Positions 44,200-55,800 of a DNA stretch of 64,000 nucleotides are shown in pieces. The notes below the pieces were generated by a model. The model ran no database searches, had not been told where the DNA came from, and saw nothing but the letters and a program-made list of their open reading frames with translations. Positions within the stretch are counted from its first letter, which is position 1. Each line of letters opens with the position of its first letter. The position numbers and the translations under genes were made by a program. The stretch is taken from positions 1 through 64,000 of the forward strand of contig JAFKAC010000089.1 of NCBI GenBank assembly GCA_025766275.1. Reading direction: 5' to 3'. The DNA comes from Lactarius indigo (taxonomy: Eukaryota > Basidiomycota > Agaricomycetes > Russulales > Russulaceae).

Positions 44200-45660
44200 A
44201 CTGGCATTTCTAAGGACTCCTTTGAGTGTTGAAGGAGGCAGAAGATGGTAAAGGTGGTGGGGGTGTGGACATGCCTGCTGAGCAGGGCATAGGCACTTTT
44301 CTTGTTGTAGAGACCTGGGTCACAAGGTGATGTACGATGTCTATCAAGTATGTGAGGTGAAAAAAACTGGACAGGATAGACATTGTGTACCCACCACAAT
44401 GACTCATTCTATCAGCATTGCAAGAGGCTTTCAGCTGTCTCCATTTTTGCCAAAGTATACAGTCACTCCACATGTTCCATGTGGGGTCACTGAGGAACCT
44501 CCAGTTGATGTCATTTTTGTCATTAACATTGAGAGAAGCGATCCTATGCTTGGTGGTCAGCCAACACAAAACCAACAACACACAACATGTACTTGCATAT
44601 GAGAACATAGCTATCATCTTCTTTCTATGCTTTCCCTCAAAGTGTGTCAGACCTGTGGAATTGCATGGACACAATGATGTTATAAATGAGTGAAGAACAC
44701 ACCATTTACTTTGACATTGCTTTGGTGTCCATGTTGCACCCATTGCCTTTGACATGAAAAAACCCAGAATCCTTGAGCTGACATGTCCAATTTACCATCC
44801 CAAGCCAATCCCTCAATTGCATGTAAAATTTGGCCCTCCTCCTCTGATAACCAGGCTCCTTTTGAACATGCGCAGTGTCAGATGCATGAGGAGAAAAGTC
44901 AGTGATGCTGTCTTTGAGACTCACCTTTCTGTTTAGTTCCCTTAAATTGTACATGCTGGCAGAACTGGTTGCTACAATTGGCAGCTAAATGCTGCACTAA
45001 GTCCATGACAGCAACCCAGTCCTTTCCATGCATCTGAACAGCTCTGGGTTGGAGGGCCAGACAATAGCGTATGTCAACTCTGGCAGGATGTGCCCACATT
45101 CACAGTTGATCATCCTCCACTGCACTCCACTTCCCAGCCTTTCCAAGGCAGTCACGTGCACACTGAATGTGATAAAAGACTAACTTCACCCCCCTCTAGG
45201 GCATGGCACAAGCTGAGGCCACATATCAGTATGAATATGCAACAAACCAAATAAATGCTAACCAATGTGGCTCCAAAATCCCTTGGCAGGCTCAGAAGAG
45301 TGTATTAAACTGTCCAATTGCTTGTCATCTAAGTTGTTTTCCTGGACAGAAATAGGCAGGCAGTTGAAAAAAAGAAAGGTTACCAGTCTTGATGTCCCAT
45401 GAACCTTCTGGTACATCTGAATTGTATCATGAATTTTTTGTATCTCCTTTGAGAACGCCCCCTTGTAACAAATAATTCCTGGTTGCACACAGTTCAGAGT
45501 TGTCACTGAAAATATATGGAGCAAATCTTACCAGCATCCTCAAATTGTTTGACACTCATCCGTCATGTTGCCAGGAATTCTGCCTGGTCTTCCAAGGGCA
45601 CATCATCCATGGGGAGAGACAAGTCAGTGAATGAGTTTGTCCACAGTGGACTATGTGGTG
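44200..45660 (-). pseudogene. Myb/SANT-like protein relic
   Basis: On the minus strand two Myb-like pieces appear: MHGKDWVAVMDLVQHLAANC then QFCQHVQFK (44899..45099) and AMGATWTPKQCQSKWCVLH (44210..44755). The spacing of Trp (HGKDW, ATW, KW) and the TPKQCQSKW end resemble the third helix of Myb/SANT repeats in fungi. A 45258..45524 stretch (DDKQLDSLIHSSEP) and DVPLEDQAEFLATM near 45600 may be upstream exons. A Pro-rich tail (STPPPPLPSSASFNT) follows. Stops and frame changes suggest decay. DNA binding is inferred from the pattern. Confidence 0.38.
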
Positions 45661-45674
45661 TTGCAAGATCAGAG

Positions 45675-46278
45675 TGTTGATAAGTGGCCCGCGCGCACTT
45701 AGCGGCTCTAAAGGACTTGCAGATATGGACTGCTTTAGATAAGATATATTGGACCTGTAGATTAGATGATCTGTACAATCTCAGACTTCTTAGCTTATCT
45801 ATGACATCATGTACAATGACATCATGTAGAACACTCTGGACATTTCATTGTACTCCTTCCTTTGTTCTCTTTGCGGCATTATCTTTATTGTGATGTCACT
45901 ATGATATCATACTTGTCTGGACTTTCTTTATTCTGGTCACCTTGTTCTCCTTTGGTACATTCCTTTTGTCCTGTATGTAGAACAACGCTCCTTGTATTCC
46001 GTGACTCTATGTTACTGTCCTTGTACTAGTGTCACACCCCTGTATGGTATAAGTAGAGTACTCTGTACGCCCTGGTCCACATCAGTTCTCACTCTGTTGT
46101 GTGCCAGGTAAAGTCCCTCTCCTGTAATATCATTATCAGTTCTCACTCTGTTGTGTGCCAGACACTCTTGCTTTACCTTGTCAAGACTTCCCTGTTGCTG
46201 CTTCCAGCCACCCAGCCTATCTCACCACAGAACACTTTGTCACTCTGTGAGTATGCTATCTATGTGTGCTGTTCATCA
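45675..46278 (+). repeat. Solo LTR family A (A10)
   Basis: This 604-bp LTR has TSD CAGAG (45670-45674 and 46279-46283) and the 54-nt intron-like segment at 46108..46161 (CAG|GTAAAG...GCCAG). Confidence 0.93.
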
Positions 46279-47395
46279 CAGAGAACACACACTTTGGTGT
46301 CACATTGACCCAACTACAACTAGAGACCACACTGAAATTTTATTACCTACCAGTATGGCACATGTATGTGGTAATGAAGGGAAAGAAAAAGAAATTCCCC
46401 TCTATGATTCACAAGGTCTATCCACCTGCTACACAGCTAATTAGAGCTGGAGAACTGGACCAATGTTCAAGTTCAAAAGTTACTTCAGCAATTGTGGATG
46501 GGGTTTGTTTGCCATTGTGCACTACATGTTCTCCCTTGTGTTCTCCCTTGAAAATGTCTTGCCATTCTGAATAGATTTGTTCTCTCCCTGTGTGGTTTTC
46601 TGAACAAATAAACCACTCAAAATGGAATGGCACCACAATTATTGAGATGGACATTCTTGTGGACATTGATGCGAAAGTGTGGAAAACCTCTGATTAGTGA
46701 TTGCCAAGCAGTGACAGGATCAGCAAAGAATATTTATGGTTGACTAGACTACTGTATATCAGGTAATGTTGGGCTGATCATTTAGCAGGCTCTTAGCAAC
46801 ACAAAGCTGCAACCCCAAAATCAAGCCCAAAATATATGTAATCTATGAATGCCATGCAGCAGTGCAGGTCTAAAGAACAATAGAGGTACATGAGTAGTTA
46901 TGGAGTGACTGCATGTGGCAGGCACAGTCAAGGGCACAGCTATTAGTTTGTCCCCCACTCCAATGGTGTCACAGGAACCAGGCACATGACAGCAATGCAC
47001 TCACTCCAACTTTCAACATTTCAATGCTTGACAGAAATAAAGCCACTCCATTTCTAATGGAGTGGGGAGGACTTAAAATATTATAGAAGGAAAATGGACA
47101 TGTATTTTGAGTTGATGCTGTGCTACAGGTAATCCACCCTCAGGCACACAATATGAATTCAAATCAAAACAAGAAATAAAAAGAGAAAATTGAGTGGTGG
47201 ACATGACGCAGAAGGTAGTGACATATTGTGCTTGAGGTGACAAGTTGAAGGGCAGGGAGAGGGAGTTAATTAGTATTTCTGTGGCAAATGTTGTATGAAG
47301 GGCCTGATGAAGGGCCAGGCAAAATGGCCACAACAGATGGGGTGGATGTACAACTTGGGTGAACAAGCTGTGGAGAGGGGGTATGAGGGGGGTGA
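46279..47395. other. No gene recognised
   Basis: CpG-poor DNA with only short open frames and no repeat boundary seen before the LTR of element D3. Confidence 0.4.
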
Positions 47396-47891
47396 TGTTA
47401 TGGTACAGACTACACAACATGTTGTGGATGACTCATGACCAGTTATGACTATGGTCTGACTCAGTATTAGTCATGGACTCTTACACTGCATCAGTCAGCA
47501 GATTCTAGTAGCTTCTGTATGACTCATTCCTAGGATAGTGGTACTAGGGTTTGAGCTAGTTATGCTATTGGTTACCTATTGTTCTAGTGGCACTTTAAAG
47601 CCCACATGTATCTGTATAAGTAGTAGTCACAGAAGACCAAGAGTCCCCATCTTGGTCTTCTTCAATCCACCATCTTGACTTGTCTCTCGTCTGCCTTAGT
47701 CTTTGACTAAGAGTGCTTCCACTTCTACCAACCAAAGGTAGAGACTTCTTCATCCTTTGCTGCAGCATGTGCTAGAAGAGCCCTTGTTCAGCTTGTGTTG
47801 GGCTGACACATGATCCCCATTTGCCTGATATTTGCTAAGTTGTTTACACCATCATGAGTCTAAGTCAGACTAATGCCTGTGGAGCGTAACA
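47396..47891 (+). repeat. 5' LTR of element D3
   Basis: The LTR runs TGTTATGGTACAG...GAGCGTAACA, about 496 bp, matching LTR-D in sense orientation. ATCTTGGTCTTCTTC near 47651 is the predicted RNA start. Confidence 0.88.
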
Positions 47892-47904
47892 TTAAGACCA
47901 AGAC
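47892..47904 (+). promoter_or_regulatory. Primer-binding site of D3
   Basis: TTAAGACCAAGAC follows the LTR. AAGACCAAGA pairs with TCTTGGTCTT in its LTR, as in element D. Confidence 0.65.
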
Positions 47905-49557
47905 CCTTCAATGTGGTGTATTCAACAAGAGAATAGTGGACATCTTTCCATCCTTACTCCCTCAAATGACAAGGAGATCACAATGTACCAACATGGTTCC
48001 TGGGAGCAGCCCAGTGGAGAGAACAAGGAGAAGACACTGAATACTTTGTAGAGTTTAACAGTCCTAACTGTTTCTGACCTGTTGAGTTTAATTTTGACCA
48101 CCTCTGTTGGACCAAGGTTACATGGAATCCTATAGACCATTGCTGGGACATTGTACGCCCAGTAGGAAGAAATTACAACAGTGACATCAACACCTGTGAG
48201 CTTAATAGCCATGTAGATTATGGCCCCATTGATGGGCAAGCACAGGAACATACAGATGAAGGTATTAGTGGAGAAGAAGCTTCTGAGAGTCAAGAATCTC
48301 CCAGTTGAAGAAACATACCAGCAGAAGATGCTAGCTTAGGAGCTATTGGCGAACATATCATATGGCAAACTGAGTCACTCACTATTCACCCAACTGAACC
48401 AGAAGTAATCCACATTCACAGCCCAGCTGTCACAATGGCTACAGCAACCATCACACAGGGAGAAGTGCAGTTGGCTTGCTGACACCATAGATCAGTTGGC
48501 CCAAGAAGAACAATGCCACATCACACAAGAAGCACAGGCCATATTGGCCCCCATCAACCCACAGACTGGACATCATATGATGGATGATGATGTCACCATA
48601 CATCGCACCATTGGACCCAATGTACCTGATCCACCTAGCAGCAGAGGACCATCAAGAGGATTACCAGGAGATGGACCACCCCCACAAGGAGGAGGATTTG
48701 GAGGATTCCCTGGAGGACACCCCAGAGGGCCACCAGGAGGAGGACTACCAGGAGGAGGACTACCAGGTGCAGGTCTTGTTGTTTCCCCCCCAAAATAACA
48801 AATTGGCTGGCAAAGCACCCACAGTATTCAATGGAGAACGTGCCAAAGTTGAAGCATTTCTCACACAATGGCATGTCTATTGGGGGCATGAATGCAGACA
48901 AAGGCATAATGGCAACACCATATCAATGCACCCTACTTTTCCTATCCTACATCAAGGGTGTCAATATCAGTGAATGGATACTAGCCATGCTCACATGGCT
49001 TGACAGCCAAATACAAACAGGCATACCCCGTACCAGTGAAGGGTTGTGGAACAAAGTCATGTGCAGCTTTATGCAGCACTTCAGAAATACAATGGAGCAA
49101 GAACAAGCTCAATATGAACTCAAGAAAGGGCTTAAGATGATTGGGGGAAATCTAGATGAGTATTGCACCCAGTTTGAACAATTAGTATGCCATGCTCAGT
49201 ATTGACTTGACAATCCTCAGATGTTGGACCTATTTGCGAGCAGGCTACCCAAGGATCTATACTCTAAGGTTTATACTCTTGATTCCCTGAGAAACTACTG
49301 CAAGTGGAAAGAAGCTGCCACCACTTGCCAACAACAATACATGCACCTTAAAGCAATGCTTGACCAAGGAGCACCACAGAAGCAGGAAAGACCACGTCAA
49401 CAACATCAGTGGCAGGGACCACCAAGGAGTTCCTGGCAACCCAGAAATATATCAAGGGATCCAAATGCCATGGGTATGTCAGCAGATTGCATTTGAGGGT
49501 GGTTAATGGGAGCAGAAGACATACTTGCTCTGCAACCCACATACTGACATAGAGGAG
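47905..49557 (+). pseudogene. Gag of element D3 (truncated)
   Basis: The frame resembles Gag of D throughout: VYSTRE*WTS at the start, VEFNFDHLCW-like sequence near 48090, a Pro/Gly linker (48640-48780), capsid AKVEAFLTQWHVYW, GLWNKVMCSFMQHFRNTMEQ and YELKKGLKMIGGNLDEYCTQ (48831..49205), MLDLFASRLPKDLYSKVY, and SSWQPRNISRDPNAMGMSAD. There are several stops and at least two frame changes. It ends before the zinc knuckle where D4 begins. Confidence 0.8.
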
Positions 49558-50659
49558 TGTTATGCTCCACAGGCATTAGTCTGACTTGGACATGTGATGG
49601 CATAGATGACTTAGCAAAGACCAGGTGAATGGGGACTATATATCAACCAAACACAAGCTGAACAGGGGCTTGACAGGCACACGCTGCAGCAAAATATATA
49701 AGGAGGCTATACCCTTGGTTAGTATAAGTGGAAAGGCACTTAGTTCTTAAGACCAAGGGAGATAAGAGATGAGTCAAGGTAGTGGATTGAAGAAGACCAA
49801 GATGGAGAGTCTTGGTCTTCTAGAGCAACTACTTATACAGGTACACACAGGCTTTAAAGCACAACTAGAATACTAGCTATCCAGTAGCATAACTAGCTTA
49901 AACCCTAGTACAGCTATCCTAGGAATGAGTCATACATGTAACACCACTACTGGGGCATTAGGTACAACCTGTACCAAGTCAGTCAAATGGCGGTAGCACA
50001 AACTCTGAGGTTTGGCTTCAGTAGAAAGATGCACAAGGATCACAAGGACGTAAGTCACTTGGACCGTAGAGGAAGGCTAAGACGCGAAGGTCTAGTGAAA
50101 GGTAGGGGGTTGTGAGACGGGGAAGTGCACAAAGGCATTTGTGTTAGACAAGTGTAGTTATTACACAAGAAGTCTAGTCTACTGTACAAGCTAGGCATGA
50201 CTAGGTTTGAATAGACATTAGGCTGTATGGCCACTGCAAACAGATGGCAACATCGCTGAATCAGGGGATAAAGGGATAAGCATAAGGAGAACAAAGGGAT
50301 GATCATAATGGGAACAAAGGCGAATCACACAGGGATGTGCGTGAGTGAGAATGAAACAGAAACTAGCACATGTCAAGCTTTATCAGAAGGAAACATTGAT
50401 AAGCAGGGTGCACGATAGGAACCGGGTAATCGTAAAGTCCACGTTATCATACAGGGCTCGTAGAGTATCAGGGATGGGATAGTGAAAGAGAAGAGAACGA
50501 GTCCAAAGACAAAGGTTCGTAGCAATACATGAGTTATGCATCACATGCAAACTACATGCTGACTGATACGATGTAAGAGTCCATGACTAATGTTAAGTCG
50601 GACCATAGTCATAACCAGTCATGAGTCACACAGAAGGAGTCAGAGTCTGTACCGTAACA
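49558..50659 (-). repeat. 3' LTR of element D4, interrupted by LTR-B3
   Basis: TGTTATGCTCC...ACCGTAACA on plus; without LTR-B3 it is 509 bp, equal to LTR-D. It is followed by PPT GAAAAGGGGGTGA on the sense strand at 50660-50675. Confidence 0.9.
49937..50524 (-). repeat. Solo LTR family B (B3), nested in LTR of D4
   Basis: This 588-bp LTR has TSD ATACA (49932-49936 and 50525-50529). Confidence 0.93.
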
Positions 50660-51023
50660 TCACCCCCTTTTCAGGAGTGAGGCCCACCTCACAAGTTAAT
50701 AGTGTTCCTGCTAATCTGTCTCACTGCTCCTATTTCATTCTCAACCCTTGGTAGGGCATTGGCTCACTCCAACCGATAGATGGAGTCCATTTTGTGATGA
50801 GTGATGACCCCTTTTTCTTCTTGAAGGTGTTGAATGCACTCCTAAATTGTTCCTCAGCAAAGGTGTTCTGCCTGTAACAATGCACCTCTTCTGTGAGTGT
50901 CACATCTCTGATCTGCTGGAGCATAGCATCTGCAGGGTAACGATCCCTAAGTAAGAAGAGATCTTCATGTGCAATGAAGGCATGATTGTTGTGCAGGAGG
51001 TGTGGTGTAGCATATAGGGGTTT

Positions 51024-51523
51024 TGTAACGTCGCCATGACGTTAGCTCGACTTGAGCACGGGCAGCGGTAACAACTTAGCGATATGACAGTTTCGTCAGC
51101 TTGAAGACACGAAGGTCCAAGTCCTTGCCTTGGTGAATACGCGAAGGTACACCGGCAAGTCGAATATTGTAGTCACGGTCAAGACAGACTACTTCTTTAG
51201 ATGAAGGCGCAAGCGAAGGAGGAGACAAGTGGCGATTCAAGAAGACCAAGATAGCGTATCTTGGTCTTCACGAGGTAGCTTAAATACATATCGAGCAGGC
51301 TTTCAAGCGCTGCTATGAGTCACTGTAGAGTAGCGTCCGACGTGTCGCAGAAACAACTCAAACCCTAATACTACTACTGCTAGTATTAGTGGCGTCCGGT
51401 CTCAGTCAGCTATCGTGCACAATCCCCTATCGTACTGCATCGTAATCACCTAAATCCGCAACTAATCTACCTTACCGCCGTAGTTGCAACCGGTACAGTA
51501 AGGGTACGAGTCAAAACGTAACA
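51024..51523 (-). repeat. 3' LTR of element E
   Basis: The 500-bp LTR reads TGTAACGTCGCC...AAACGTAACA on plus. Confidence 0.97.
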
Positions 51524-51540
51524 TCACCTCCTCTTTTAGC
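51524..51540 (-). promoter_or_regulatory. Polypurine tract of element E
   Basis: Sense strand AAAAGAGGAGGTGA directly abuts the 3' LTR. Confidence 0.75.
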
Positions 51541-51554
51541 GTGAGACCCCAGAC

Positions 51555-54275
51555 TCACCGAAAGTCGCGAGCCGGCCAGTCGCGCTGTTCGTCGGCGATA
51601 CGCTCTAATGCGGTGGCGTGCTCCAAACGGTAAATGGCGTCGTGTCGGTCGTCCTGCGCGCACTCGATCATTGCGCAGAGTTGACTCACCCTCGCCCGAA
51701 GTCGATCCAGCTCGTAGCTGGCCGCGCGGAAGCGCGTGACCTCTGCGGTGAGTGACTCATCGTTGATACGATTGAGCGCGCGGTCGGTGATCTTGTCCGC
51801 CTCGAAGACGATGAGGTCCTCGTGCGGATACGTGGGGCGGAGCGCGGCGGATACGTGAGGCTCAGCGTAAAAGGGCTTACCATAGACGTGTGGTGAACCC
51901 GGTATCACTCCTAGTATGAGGGGGTCTGCCCCTCCGATGATTTGGACATGCGACGCGTCCCTCTCTACTCCGTCTGGCCCGGTGATGGGGTATCGAATGT
52001 GATGGGGTCGTCGGTTCGCCCGGAACCCTTCAGGCGCAATGACATGCGCGGGGTCCTCGGCGGTGGTGAACGGACGGTGATCGGCGGCACCAGGCACGCA
52101 CACACGTCCTCGATACATGGGGGACCCGTCGGAGTAGACGAGCCAAGGTGTGATGAGGGGATTATCAGGGTCGCGTTTCGTTCGAAGGAAGGTGTGTCTC
52201 GCCGGGTAATAATCTTCGTCGTCATGGCCAGCCTCAGCTGCCGCCATCGCTGCCGTCGCTCGCGCATCTCCCTCAGTCGGGCCGCTGCTGAGTCCAACTG
52301 CTCCTTCTGCCATGCTGCTGCTACTCTCTTCCAACCCTCCAATTCGTACTCCATCAGCGCTTGAATGCTGGTCGTTGCTCGGGAAAACTCCGCGAACGCC
52401 AATGAGGTCGTCGCTTGGGGGGATAGCGGCGATGGGTTCGCGCTCACCGTGATCGTTTCGGAAGACGTGGACGACGGCTTGGTTGTCGTCGGGGATAGTC
52501 GTTGGGTCTGGGAATCTGGTGACGACATTGATCCATTCTTGTGTGGTGATGGGCCCCTCTGCTGGTGCAAGAGGTGTCCATGGCGTGAGCTGAGTATTGG
52601 GAACTTCGGTGTCGTCGTCGTCTGCCAAGAGGGCACGGGCGTCCTCTGCGAGGGAGTCGAGGAGCTGCGCTTGGGTGACATGTCGTAGTGGGGAAGTGGG
52701 CATGAGAGTGGTGGTTGAACGAAGGAAAAGGGGATGACTGTCCTTCGTCCGAGCGACTCCTACTTTATCCCTTCTATCGTGGGTCTGTGTTTCCTGATAC
52801 AGGCGGAGCGCTTCCGGCGCAAAGACGTCGTCCTTGTTGACCCACTGGTTCTCCGAGTCCGGGTACCCCTTCCACTTGACAAGATATTGGAGGCGCCTTC
52901 CTCTGCCGAAGTGCCGAGTGTCTAGAATGGCCTCGACCTCGTATTCCTCTTCTCCATCTATCAGTTCGGGCGGTGGTCGTGTGAAGTTCTCCCCGTGTAA
53001 GGAAGTTTGCTTGTACGGGGTGAGAAGATCGATGTGAAACACTGGGTGGATGCTCCACTGCGTGGGAAGTTCCAATCGATAGTTGTAAGGGGACATCACC
53101 TGTATCACCCGAAAGGGTCCGTGGCGTCGCGCTGCTAATTTCGCTGCAGGCTGGTTGGTTCGAAGATGCCTGCCCTTGAGCCACACGAGGTCGTTGAGGC
53201 TGAACTTGGGCATATCTTTGTTGCGCACCCATGATTCTTGCGCCTTCTTTATAAGGCGTTGGGCGTTGTCTCTAGCTTCTTTCAGTTGTATCAGTCGCGC
53301 GGTTGCGAGGGGAATGGGGGATGGCTTATCCGTCCAATCCGCTTGCGGGTTGTACCCCATCAGAAGTTGAAACGGCGACTTCTTGGTGTGTTCATGTGGC
53401 CAGTTGTTGTGCGCAAATTCGGCGATTGGTAGATAAGTTGTCCAGTTATCTTGCCGCTCATTTACCCAGAAGCGTAGGTACTGTTCCAGCCACTGGTTAG
53501 TTCGTTCGGACTGTCCATCAGTACGCGGATGATATGCAGTTGATATGTTCTGTTGAATTCCCAGAATGCGGCATACTTCTCTGGTAAACTTGGATTTGAA
53601 GCGGGGATCGCGGTCGCTTATTATTTTGCGCGGCAACCTGAAGCGTTTGAACACCTGGGTGACATACAGAGTCGCCGTTTCTTCTGCGGTAATCTCTTCT
53701 CGACATGGGATAAAAACAGAGGCCTTGCTGCAGTCGTGATCCGTGACAGTTAGTATACTGTCGTACCCCTTGGAAATGGGGAGTTTGGTGATGAAGTCTA
53801 CCGCCACCGTGTGGAACGGCATGGCTTCCAGTATTGGCGTGATGGGATGCAGCGCGGCCCGTATGGGCCTCGTGTTGACTTTATTCCTTTGGCACTCTGC
53901 GCAGCCTTGCACGTATTCATATACGTCTCTTTGGAGTCGCGGCCACCAGTAATGTCTTTCCAGGATGCGTTGAGTTCTCGCAATTCCCGGATGTCCATGT
54001 ATTGGCAAGTCGTGATGGTCGTGTATTAGTGCACGTTGAGTTGATGCGGGCCCTGTGATCACGAACCTGCCATCCTTATACCACTCTCCCTGTATTTTCT
54101 TGAGGTGATGAGGGTCGATCCATATCTTGATCACCTCCTCGTCCTGCTGGTGGCGTGGTTGCAATAGATTTGGGTTCGCGATGAAGGTGCGCGCGGTGTT
54201 AAGGGTCCGTACAAAAACTTCGGGAGGTAGGACCACTACTTCGCTGTTGTCTTCGACTCCTTGGTTGTAGTCTGG
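51555..54275 (-). CDS. Pol C-terminal half of E: integrase, chromodomain and extension
   Basis: This 893-residue frame is open below a TGA at 54276-54278 (SR*PDYNQG; element D has SRRPDYNQG). In order: the integrase finger (HDHHDLPIHGHPG, CAECQRNKVN), the core with AVDFITKLPISKGYDS, ISDRDPRFKS and TDGQSERTNQWLEQYL, GPY/F (RRHGPFRVIQVMSPYNY), a chromodomain (EAILDTRHFGRGRRLQYLVK, GYPDSENQW), then about 330 residues of extension with YYPARHTFL, APEGFRANRRPHHI, ASHVQIIGGADPLIL, HVYGKPFYAEPHV and a Leu/Arg-rich C-terminal helix. Unlike D, the extension is fused to Pol without a stop. Confidence 0.9.
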   Translation of the reverse strand, partial: PDYNQGVEDNSEVVVLPPEVFVRTLNTARTFIANPNLLQPRHQQDEEVIKIWIDPHHLKKIQGEWYKDGRFVITGPASTQRALIHDHHDLPIHGHPGIARTQRILERHYWWPRLQRDVYEYVQGCAECQRNKVNTRPIRAALHPITPILEAMPFHTVAVDFITKLPISKGYDSILTVTDHDCSKASVFIPCREEITAEETATLYVTQVFKRFRLPRKIISDRDPRFKSKFTREVCRILGIQQNISTAYHPRTDGQSERTNQWLEQYLRFWVNERQDNWTTYLPIAEFAHNNWPHEHTKKSPFQLLMGYNPQADWTDKPSPIPLATARLIQLKEARDNAQRLIKKAQESWVRNKDMPKFSLNDLVWLKGRHLRTNQPAAKLAARRHGPFRVIQVMSPYNYRLELPTQWSIHPVFHIDLLTPYKQTSLHGENFTRPPPELIDGEEEYEVEAILDTRHFGRGRRLQYLVKWKGYPDSENQWVNKDDVFAPEALRLYQETQTHDRRDKVGVARTKDSHPLFLRSTTTLMPTSPLRHVTQAQLLDSLAEDARALLADDDDTEVPNTQLTPWTPLAPAEGPITTQEWINVVTRFPDPTTIPDDNQAVVHVFRNDHGEREPIAAIPPSDDLIGVRGVFPSNDQHSSADGVRIGGLEESSSSMAEGAVGLSSGPTEGDARATAAMAAAEAGHDDEDYYPARHTFLRTKRDPDNPLITPWLVYSDGSPMYRGRVCVPGAADHRPFTTAEDPAHVIAPEGFRANRRPHHIRYPITGPDGVERDASHVQIIGGADPLILGVIPGSPHVYGKPFYAEPHVSAALRPTYPHEDLIVFEADKITDRALNRINDESLTAEVTRFRAASYELDRLRARVSQLCAMIECAQDDRHDAIYRLEHATALERIADEQRDWPARDFR
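51965..52681 (-). CDS. Overlapping alternative-frame ORF in element E
   Basis: This 238-codon ORF lies in a different frame over the pol 3' end, at the same place as 11093..11860 in element D. It is Ser/Thr/Pro-rich at first, then LMEYELEGWKRVAAAWQKEQ and RLREMRERRQRWRQLRL, a basic amphipathic helix with the same Trp spacing as in D. It ends with GSGRTDDPITF. Over the helix the pol frame is low-complexity Ala/Gly, so this frame may be the coding one locally. Confidence 0.4.
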   Translation of the reverse strand: MSPKRSSSTPSQRTPVPSWQTTTTPKFPILSSRHGHLLHQQRGPSPHKNGSMSSPDSQTQRLSPTTTKPSSTSSETITVSANPSPLSPQATTSLAFAEFSRATTSIQALMEYELEGWKRVAAAWQKEQLDSAAARLREMRERRQRWRQLRLAMTTKIITRRDTPSFERNATLIIPSSHLGSSTPTGPPCIEDVCACLVPPITVRSPPPRTPRMSLRLKGSGRTDDPITFDTPSPGQTE

Positions 54276-55800
54276 TCATCTCGACAGGGCATCTGCCCTT
54301 CCGTTGTTCTTTCCCTTAATGTGATGAATTTCGAAGTCGTATTCAGAAAGTTCAAGTACTTCCCTGGCGACTCGTCTGCTGATCTTCTGTGGTGACTTCC
54401 AGTACTGTAGGTTTAGGTGGTCCAAATAGATTTTGATCTTGTGGGGGGCACCTGCGAGAAGTGGCCGCCAGTTCCGCAGGGCCTTAACTATCGCGAGCAG
54501 TTCTAGGTCGTAGATGTCGTAGTTTCTTTCGGCTTCAGAAAGTGTCGCCGAGTAGTAACCTATGGGGTGTCGCTTGCCGTCAGATTTCTTTTGTAGTAAG
54601 ACGGCTCCCACCGCGTAGCCCGAAGCGTCAACTTCCAATTCGAACGGATTCTGAAGGACGGGGTGTGCTAGCACCGGTTCCTCCGTTACGAGACGTTTTA
54701 GGGTGTTGAACGCCCTATCTTCTTCTTCAGTCCACCGCCATTCTTCGTCCTTCCGTGTCAGTTTAGTGAGTGGCTTGGCGTGAGTTGCAAAACCGCAGAT
54801 AAAAAGTCTGTAAAAGTTACAGAAGCCGAGGAAAGAACGGACGTCTTTGACTTTTGTTGGCATCGGCCAGTCCTTGATACCTTGGACTTTTACAGGGTCC
54901 ATTCGGGTCACCCCCCTTTCAAGGATTACCCCCAGGTAATCCATCCGCGGTTGATGGAACAGGCACTTCTCGAGCTTGAAGTAGAGGTCGTGCGCCTCCG
55001 CGACGCGTAGTACATCGCGAATGGCGTCCACATGGGCCGCCAGATCGTGATCGAAGTGAGTGGCGATACCAATATCGTCCATGTAGACGCGTATGGTAGT
55101 GCCCAGTCGTTCGTGCTTCGCTATCGTGTCGCGATAGATGTGGTTCATCATGGCCTGGAAGGTGGCGGGGGAGTTAGTGAGTCCGAAGAACATGACCGTG
55201 GGTTCGAAGAGGCCGAATTTAGTTTTGAACGCTGCTTTTTCCTGGTCGCCATCGCGAATACGTATGTTGTTGTAACCCCATCGGATGTCGAGTTTCGTAT
55301 AGATATGGGCGTTGCTGAGGTCAAGGATGAGGTCCTGTATTAGTGGCAGCGGGTACTGATTTCGAATGGTGTGGGAGTTGATGACCTGATAGTCCTGTAC
55401 CGGTCGTAGTTTTCCGTCCTTCTTTTTAATGAAGAAGAAGGAGGATGCGTACGGGGAGATAGAAGGGCGCAGGTACCCCTGCTTCAGCTTTTCCTCCAGA
55501 AACTCCTTGAGTTCGCCCTCTTCTTTTTGGGTCATGGGGTAAATCTTGCAGTCGATGGCGGCCGGCGCGGATGGTTTGAAGTCTATCGCATGATCCCACG
55601 GTCTTGCCGGGGGAAAACGGTGCGAGGCTTGCTCGTTAAAAAGTTTGCTAAACATTGCGTATTCTTGAGGGAGCACTGCTGCCGTCTGTTGCTGTTTCGC
55701 TTGTATGGCCAACTCCGTCGAGGTGGTGGCCCTAACGAACGTCTCTTCTTCCAGTTCCCGCACAATGTTTTCTTTTTCGGCCACGATGAGGGCTCGATGG
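54276..55800 (-). pseudogene. RT and RNase H of element E
   Basis: A 502-residue frame runs from MAEKENIVRELEEETFVRAT to the TGA at 54276. It includes RPWDHAIDFK, CKIYPMTQKE, FFFIKKKDGKLRPVQDYQ, TKLDIRWGYNNIRIRDGD, RT catalytic VYMDDIGIATHF, YLGVILERGVTRMDPVKVQG, and RNase H DASGYAVGAVLL and LELLAIVKALRNW. Catalytic residues look intact. The link to protease needs a frame change near 55790-55820 that element D does not need, so this is probably an indel. Confidence 0.88.

Larger units (their letters stand above)
47396..49557 (+). mobile_element. Ty3/Gypsy element D3, 5' part (plus strand)
   Basis: The part includes a 5' LTR, PBS and gag, and is broken by insertion of D4 in opposite orientation at 49558. 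It is related to element D but more decayed, with many CpG sites changed to TpG or CpA. The remainder is outside the window. Confidence 0.85.
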
